Assembly: GCA_023819375.1 (NCBI GenBank)
Contig: JAMWDI010000002.1
Location: forward strand, 283,901-347,900
Direction: 5' to 3'
Length of the DNA stretch: 64,000 nucleotides
Source of the DNA: Candidatus Omnitrophota bacterium
Lineage (GTDB): Bacteria > Ratteibacteria > UBA8468 > B48-G9 > JAFGKM01
The notes below the pieces were generated by a model that was not told the origin of the DNA, made no database searches, and was given only the letters and a program-made list of their open reading frames with translations. The position numbers were made by a program, and so were the translations under genes. Shown here in pieces: positions 62,301 to 64,000 of the stretch; the first letter of the stretch is position 1, and each line of letters opens with the position of its first letter.

Positions 62301-62697
62301 CTTTCCAGTCAGTTTCTAAATTAAAATATGAGGTAGAAATAACTTTAATTAATGTTTTATTTTCATCAAAAAACATAACTCTAATTTTAACACCATTGCC
62401 TTCAATATTTTTTGTTTTAATCCAAACTGAACCAATATATTTTTTTTCTGGAATAATTTCAATATAATCACTTGCATAGTATCCATCATTTTTTTCTGTA
62501 AAATAAATTTTTGCAGAATAGTTGCCATTAAATTTAATATCTGAACTTGAAATATGAAACTGGTTTGTTATACTTCTTGGAGACCAATATAATGGTTGAT
62601 TTGATTTTGATACTTCTTCAAAATCAGAATTTTTTAACAAATTTCCTGCGTTCAAATAAATTGTCAATATAATAAAAAATAAAATTTTGCCTTTCAT
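59308..62697 (-). CDS. large secreted glycoside-hydrolase-like protein with two N-terminal CBM-like domains
   Basis: 1129 residues, exported ([18 protein letters not shown]). Residues 20-165 are a CBM4/9-type jelly roll (NLLKNSDFEE...YWSPR, WFDNAFFSEF); residues 207-360 are a second beta-sandwich (LTFDNLENWKI...YFDSVYVYKR); 400-620 look like a beta-rich domain; 625-930 look like a TIM barrel with LYTDYMIIYP, YTDQITALPP (Asp781) and GPVFSEGGSHWF (Glu831) as candidate catalytic acids; the end is beta-rich. The motif set recalls GH101/GH129-like barrels, but I cannot assign a CAZy family. The ATG overlaps the pseudopilin stop (TAATG), so both are co-translated, suggesting that this protein is a cargo or partner of that pseudopilin. 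Confidence 0.6.
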   Translation of the reverse strand: MKGKILFFIILTIYLNAGNLLKNSDFEEVSKSNQPLYWSPRSITNQFHISSSDIKFNGNYSAKIYFTEKNDGYYASDYIEIIPEKKYIGSVWIKTKNIEGNGVKIRVMFFDENKTLIKVISTSYFNLETDWKEIKGIFESPLESKFARFCLDFSGKGEVWFDNAFFSEFKGDNVEYIEKILDNKEISERIGIKPPGIEGRKEPKKPILTFDNLENWKILYSSDLEVNMYKTKEESLWREYSAKLIFRKKDTILSEGYIEIIPNKNIEIKNDFDVVEMWVYSSGFGRTDNPEIGIKIQDSNGKVFYIKLIDVNWGHWFLIHKLLKEKISSPAKIISIIVKNITNTKDYELYFDSVYVYKRNLGKIKLLPAKKLPFPTRKDTILPDLICKNYKNNFKNEKDKFIFTYEGEDGKIIYIYRPEKGNFSDLSVFFNDQNFYPLYEGGPFFQFGNEILSSDSPSINKKLIGVKKTDNGFKFKWEFSFKGETTEIFYDIRIKQKSLIIDVNSSEGKVVKLILGRTKNTPEPLLVKIPYITLYGSKNPNVLCFDKIFVSAFFDWYNSNASALFGDVGILSFDSAKFNGGVIYNPKTDGKRNPLKERIFLTISDKFEEVLPNIPNPKSPYKEITGKKLFLTRQNYKERPDYYDYEFKYWKKLKLYGVDEIILRLHVDVYRSSLSYHSWWESTLVTKAKPERGGDKALKEYLKKIKNELGWLVGLYTDYMIIYPTNPEFKEDIINFNSDGEWISQSYYTTYVIKPYFAPELQKKYSKILNEKFGTNASYTDQITALPPFSSDLVDYDCRIPGAGKFTTTFYKYGEVLLNEKILHKGPVFSEGGSHWFYSGLSDGNYAQTQDPEQPVLVDFNLLKIKPLENNAGYDLSFSFRRGISSNQQDIVRAYTIAYGNIGVIYEVYRTPWEEINIPDVLKTYFLLQQLQTFYSNSDVEEIKYHKENRFYNTTEAIINRVHLNNQVFVKYKNRLEVYVNCNGKENWIVEKGGKNYILPPYGFFAYLPGKIIEYSALIDNHRVDFVDSPVYVYADGRGKLTDFGVLKTDGAVVIKKKSKNSFVIMPIFLHSNNLILNISYLFKNWKKIEIKGYTEDGKEIKNIDYKMNNDEIILKTYSQIFNYELLIF

Positions 62698-63461
62698 TAA
62701 TATCTATCAAAATGGTTTTCTGGATTTCCTGGTGTTGTTCCATATCTAAAGGGATAATAACAGTAAGGATTATCCGTTGTTGTATATTCATATTTATTAT
62801 TTGCTTTCATCTGAGGTAAAGATACTCCTGTAACATGTCCATCAGCCCATAATACATTAACACTTTTTAAATGCCTTGCTTCAAGAACTCCATAACCTGT
62901 AGATGTGGTAAATTGATCATAAAGTATGTAATATCCTCTCTTTAAATATCTTTCCCCTGAACAATATGTTTCTGCACAAACTATTGTCGCATCTGGCTTT
63001 TTTATTTGACTTTTCTTTGCTGGTTTATAATAATTTGGGTTAGAAGAAGGAAAGTATCTAGCTGAACTTCCTATATGGGTGTAATTATAACCATAATGAG
63101 GATATTGAGCAGAATAAGAAGGATTCGTTCCTTGGGTTGATGGACATTCATAAATTCTAAAATCAGATAAAGGCGTGTTGTAATAATAGTTTGGTTTTGA
63201 CCTTTGAATATATGGTAGTAATAAAGTGGTCCAGTATACACCTGTCTGTGGTCTTGATGCCCAATAAGGTGGAAAATACTCATCAAAATCAAGTGTATAC
63301 ATTTCAAAAGCAAGTCCTATCTGTTTTAAGTTAGATATACATCTTGCCTGTCTTGCTCTCTCCCTTGCTTTTGAAAGTGCTGGTAGCAACATGGCTGCCA
63401 AAATGGCAATTATGGCGACTACTACCAGCAATTCTATTAATGTAAACCCCTTTCTTTTCAT
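62697..63461 (-). CDS. H-X9-DG pseudopilin-like protein
   Basis: 254 residues from ATG 63461. The prepilin leader [20 protein letters not shown] (G/F cleavage, Glu5) is followed by the [19 protein letters not shown] segment typical of PVC-group pseudopilins, a variable middle rich in Tyr/Pro, and the tail [12 protein letters not shown], an exact H-X9-DG motif. The start is fixed by the Shine-Dalgarno AGGAGGTGAT (63474-63465), which lies inside the longer frame from 63479. It stands between the CBM9-like gene and the large hydrolase-like gene. A cargo-specific minor pseudopilin feeding the T2SS encoded at 21638-31385 is a reasonable guess. Confidence 0.88.
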   Translation of the reverse strand: MKRKGFTLIELLVVVAIIAILAAMLLPALSKARERARQARCISNLKQIGLAFEMYTLDFDEYFPPYWASRPQTGVYWTTLLLPYIQRSKPNYYYNTPLSDFRIYECPSTQGTNPSYSAQYPHYGYNYTHIGSSARYFPSSNPNYYKPAKKSQIKKPDATIVCAETYCSGERYLKRGYYILYDQFTTSTGYGVLEARHLKSVNVLWADGHVTGVSLPQMKANNKYEYTTTDNPYCYYPFRYGTTPGNPENHFDRY

Positions 63462-63464
63462 ATT

Positions 63465-63474
63465 ATCACCTCCT
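63465..63474 (-). promoter_or_regulatory. full-length Shine-Dalgarno sequence before the H-X9-DG pseudopilin
   Basis: AGGAGGTGAT, complementary over ten bases to the 16S rRNA 3' end, ending 3 nt before ATG 63461. It is the strongest ribosome-binding site seen in the window and decides the start. Confidence 0.8.
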
Positions 63475-64000
63475 TTCATTTTTTACTTCAACAAGTTTTA
63501 AAGGAATTAATCTTTCAAGTTTTCTTCCCTCCCATTTGCTCTTTTTATATAAACTTGTCATTTTTTCCTGTATATCTGGACTATCTGTATCTGAAATTCT
63601 TATATCTACACTTATTATTTTATCTTCTTTTGCCTCTACTTTTAAAACTTCCCAAGGAATACTTGCTTCTATTGACCAACCTTTTCCTGTTTTTCTTGCC
63701 ATTACTTTTATTCCAACATCCTCTTTCATCATAGGTTGCCAGATATAATATTCTGGTGGTATGTCTAAAAGTATATCTCCTGTATTCTGTAAATTACCAG
63801 GTGAAATTCCTATCATAAACTGTTTCTCTGTAAATATTCCTGTTTTTCCTTGTTCATATTCTGGATTTATATCTATTTCAATGTGATCTCCTTTCCAAAG
63901 ATCTTTTCCTGTCATATTCTGAACAAATTTATCATCTACTACGTCTACAGCAATAAATAAACATTCATTCCTCCATCCTACCCATATTACACCACTTAAA
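63466..64000 (-). CDS. CBM9-like protein, 5'-truncated by the window edge
   Basis: The frame is open to the window edge; the ATG at 63915 is internal. The visible 177 residues belong to a carbohydrate-binding family 9-like domain: [19 protein letters not shown], then [19 protein letters not shown], and [19 protein letters not shown] near the end. Its stop lies 4 bp before the pseudopilin start. The same pairing, CBM9-like plus pseudopilin, is found at 5325-7219. Start, signal peptide and any further domains lie outside the window. Confidence 0.75.
   Translation of the reverse strand, partial: LSGVIWVGWRNECLFIAVDVVDDKFVQNMTGKDLWKGDHIEIDINPEYEQGKTGIFTEKQFMIGISPGNLQNTGDILLDIPPEYYIWQPMMKEDVGIKVMARKTGKGWSIEASIPWEVLKVEAKEDKIISVDIRISDTDSPDIQEKMTSLYKKSKWEGRKLERLIPLKLVEVKNERR

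Noticed and set aside
61964-62467. 167-codon plus-strand frame opposite the large secreted protein
   Set aside because: Antisense shadow of a coding region with a clear signal peptide and domains.

Overview
The window is a very AT-rich, densely packed bacterial chromosome segment. Almost every gene lies on the minus strand, and most neighbours overlap by a few bases or are separated by under 60 bp; the longest gene-free stretch is about 100 bp (16824-16922). The envelope is of the two-membrane type: BamD, an LptE-like lipoprotein, two secretins, a TolC-type lipoprotein and a complete pseudopilus machine are all present. Short pseudopilin-like proteins with an H-X9-DG tail sit next to secreted carbohydrate-binding proteins, a style common in Planctomycetes, Lentisphaerae, Verrucomicrobia and Omnitrophota-type candidate phyla. 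I therefore infer an uncultured PVC-like or Omnitrophota-like lineage, but no rRNA or phylogeny is available here to prove it.

Layout. 1-5323 (+): the 3' part of citramalate synthase, a secreted jelly-roll protein and uvrA. 5325-7219 (-): pseudopilin, an LTxxQ-containing membrane protein and a CBM9-like protein. 7254-12585 (-): panC, folK, a degenerate phosphoglycerate-mutase-like protein, purB, a TPR/zinc-ribbon membrane protein and miaA. 12586-16823 (-): thyA, polX, a SagB-type oxidoreductase, an anti-sigma factor and an ECF sigma factor. 16923-17210 (+): rpsT. 17186-21641 (-): holA, lptE, bamD, polA. 21638-37655 (-): a hybrid secretion locus holding PilM/N fusion, PilO, a PilP-like coiled-coil protein, a PilQ-like secretin, a HEAT-repeat protein, then GspD-E-F-G-H-I-J-K-L-M. 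37677-45312 (-): tRNA-Met(CAT), zapA, pheT, pheS, nadD, proA, proB, tyrA and a slipin. 45413-49022 (+): a heterodimeric ABC exporter. 49031-54164 (-): an ABC permease, ATPase, HlyD-type adaptor and TolC-type lipoprotein. 54209-64000 (-): a Gfo/Idh/MocA oxidoreductase, purD, two amidohydrolase-fold proteins, a class III aminotransferase, a large glycoside-hydrolase-like protein, an H-X9-DG pseudopilin and a CBM9-like protein cut by the window edge.

The most striking signal is regulatory. An identical bipartite element, CTAAAC-N17-CGTC, which looks like an ECF-sigma promoter, lies 8-12 nt upstream of three start codons and nowhere else that I could find: before the ECF sigma/anti-sigma operon itself, before the tolC-macAB-like export operon, and before the pseudopilin/CBM9 operon. 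I read this as an autoregulated ECF regulon that ties envelope export to a pseudopilin-linked surface protein set. The transcripts would have almost no 5' leader. Two sigma-70-type promoters (uvrA and the ABC exporter) likewise sit directly against the start codon, which moves both starts downstream of the longest reading frame.

Other points of interest are gspH, split by a -1 frameshift at a run of nine T; a 159-bp almost perfect internal duplication in the PilP-like gene; one assembly ATPase and one platform protein serving two secretins and two alignment complexes; and a perfect 14-bp palindrome between the divergent slipin and ABC-exporter promoters.
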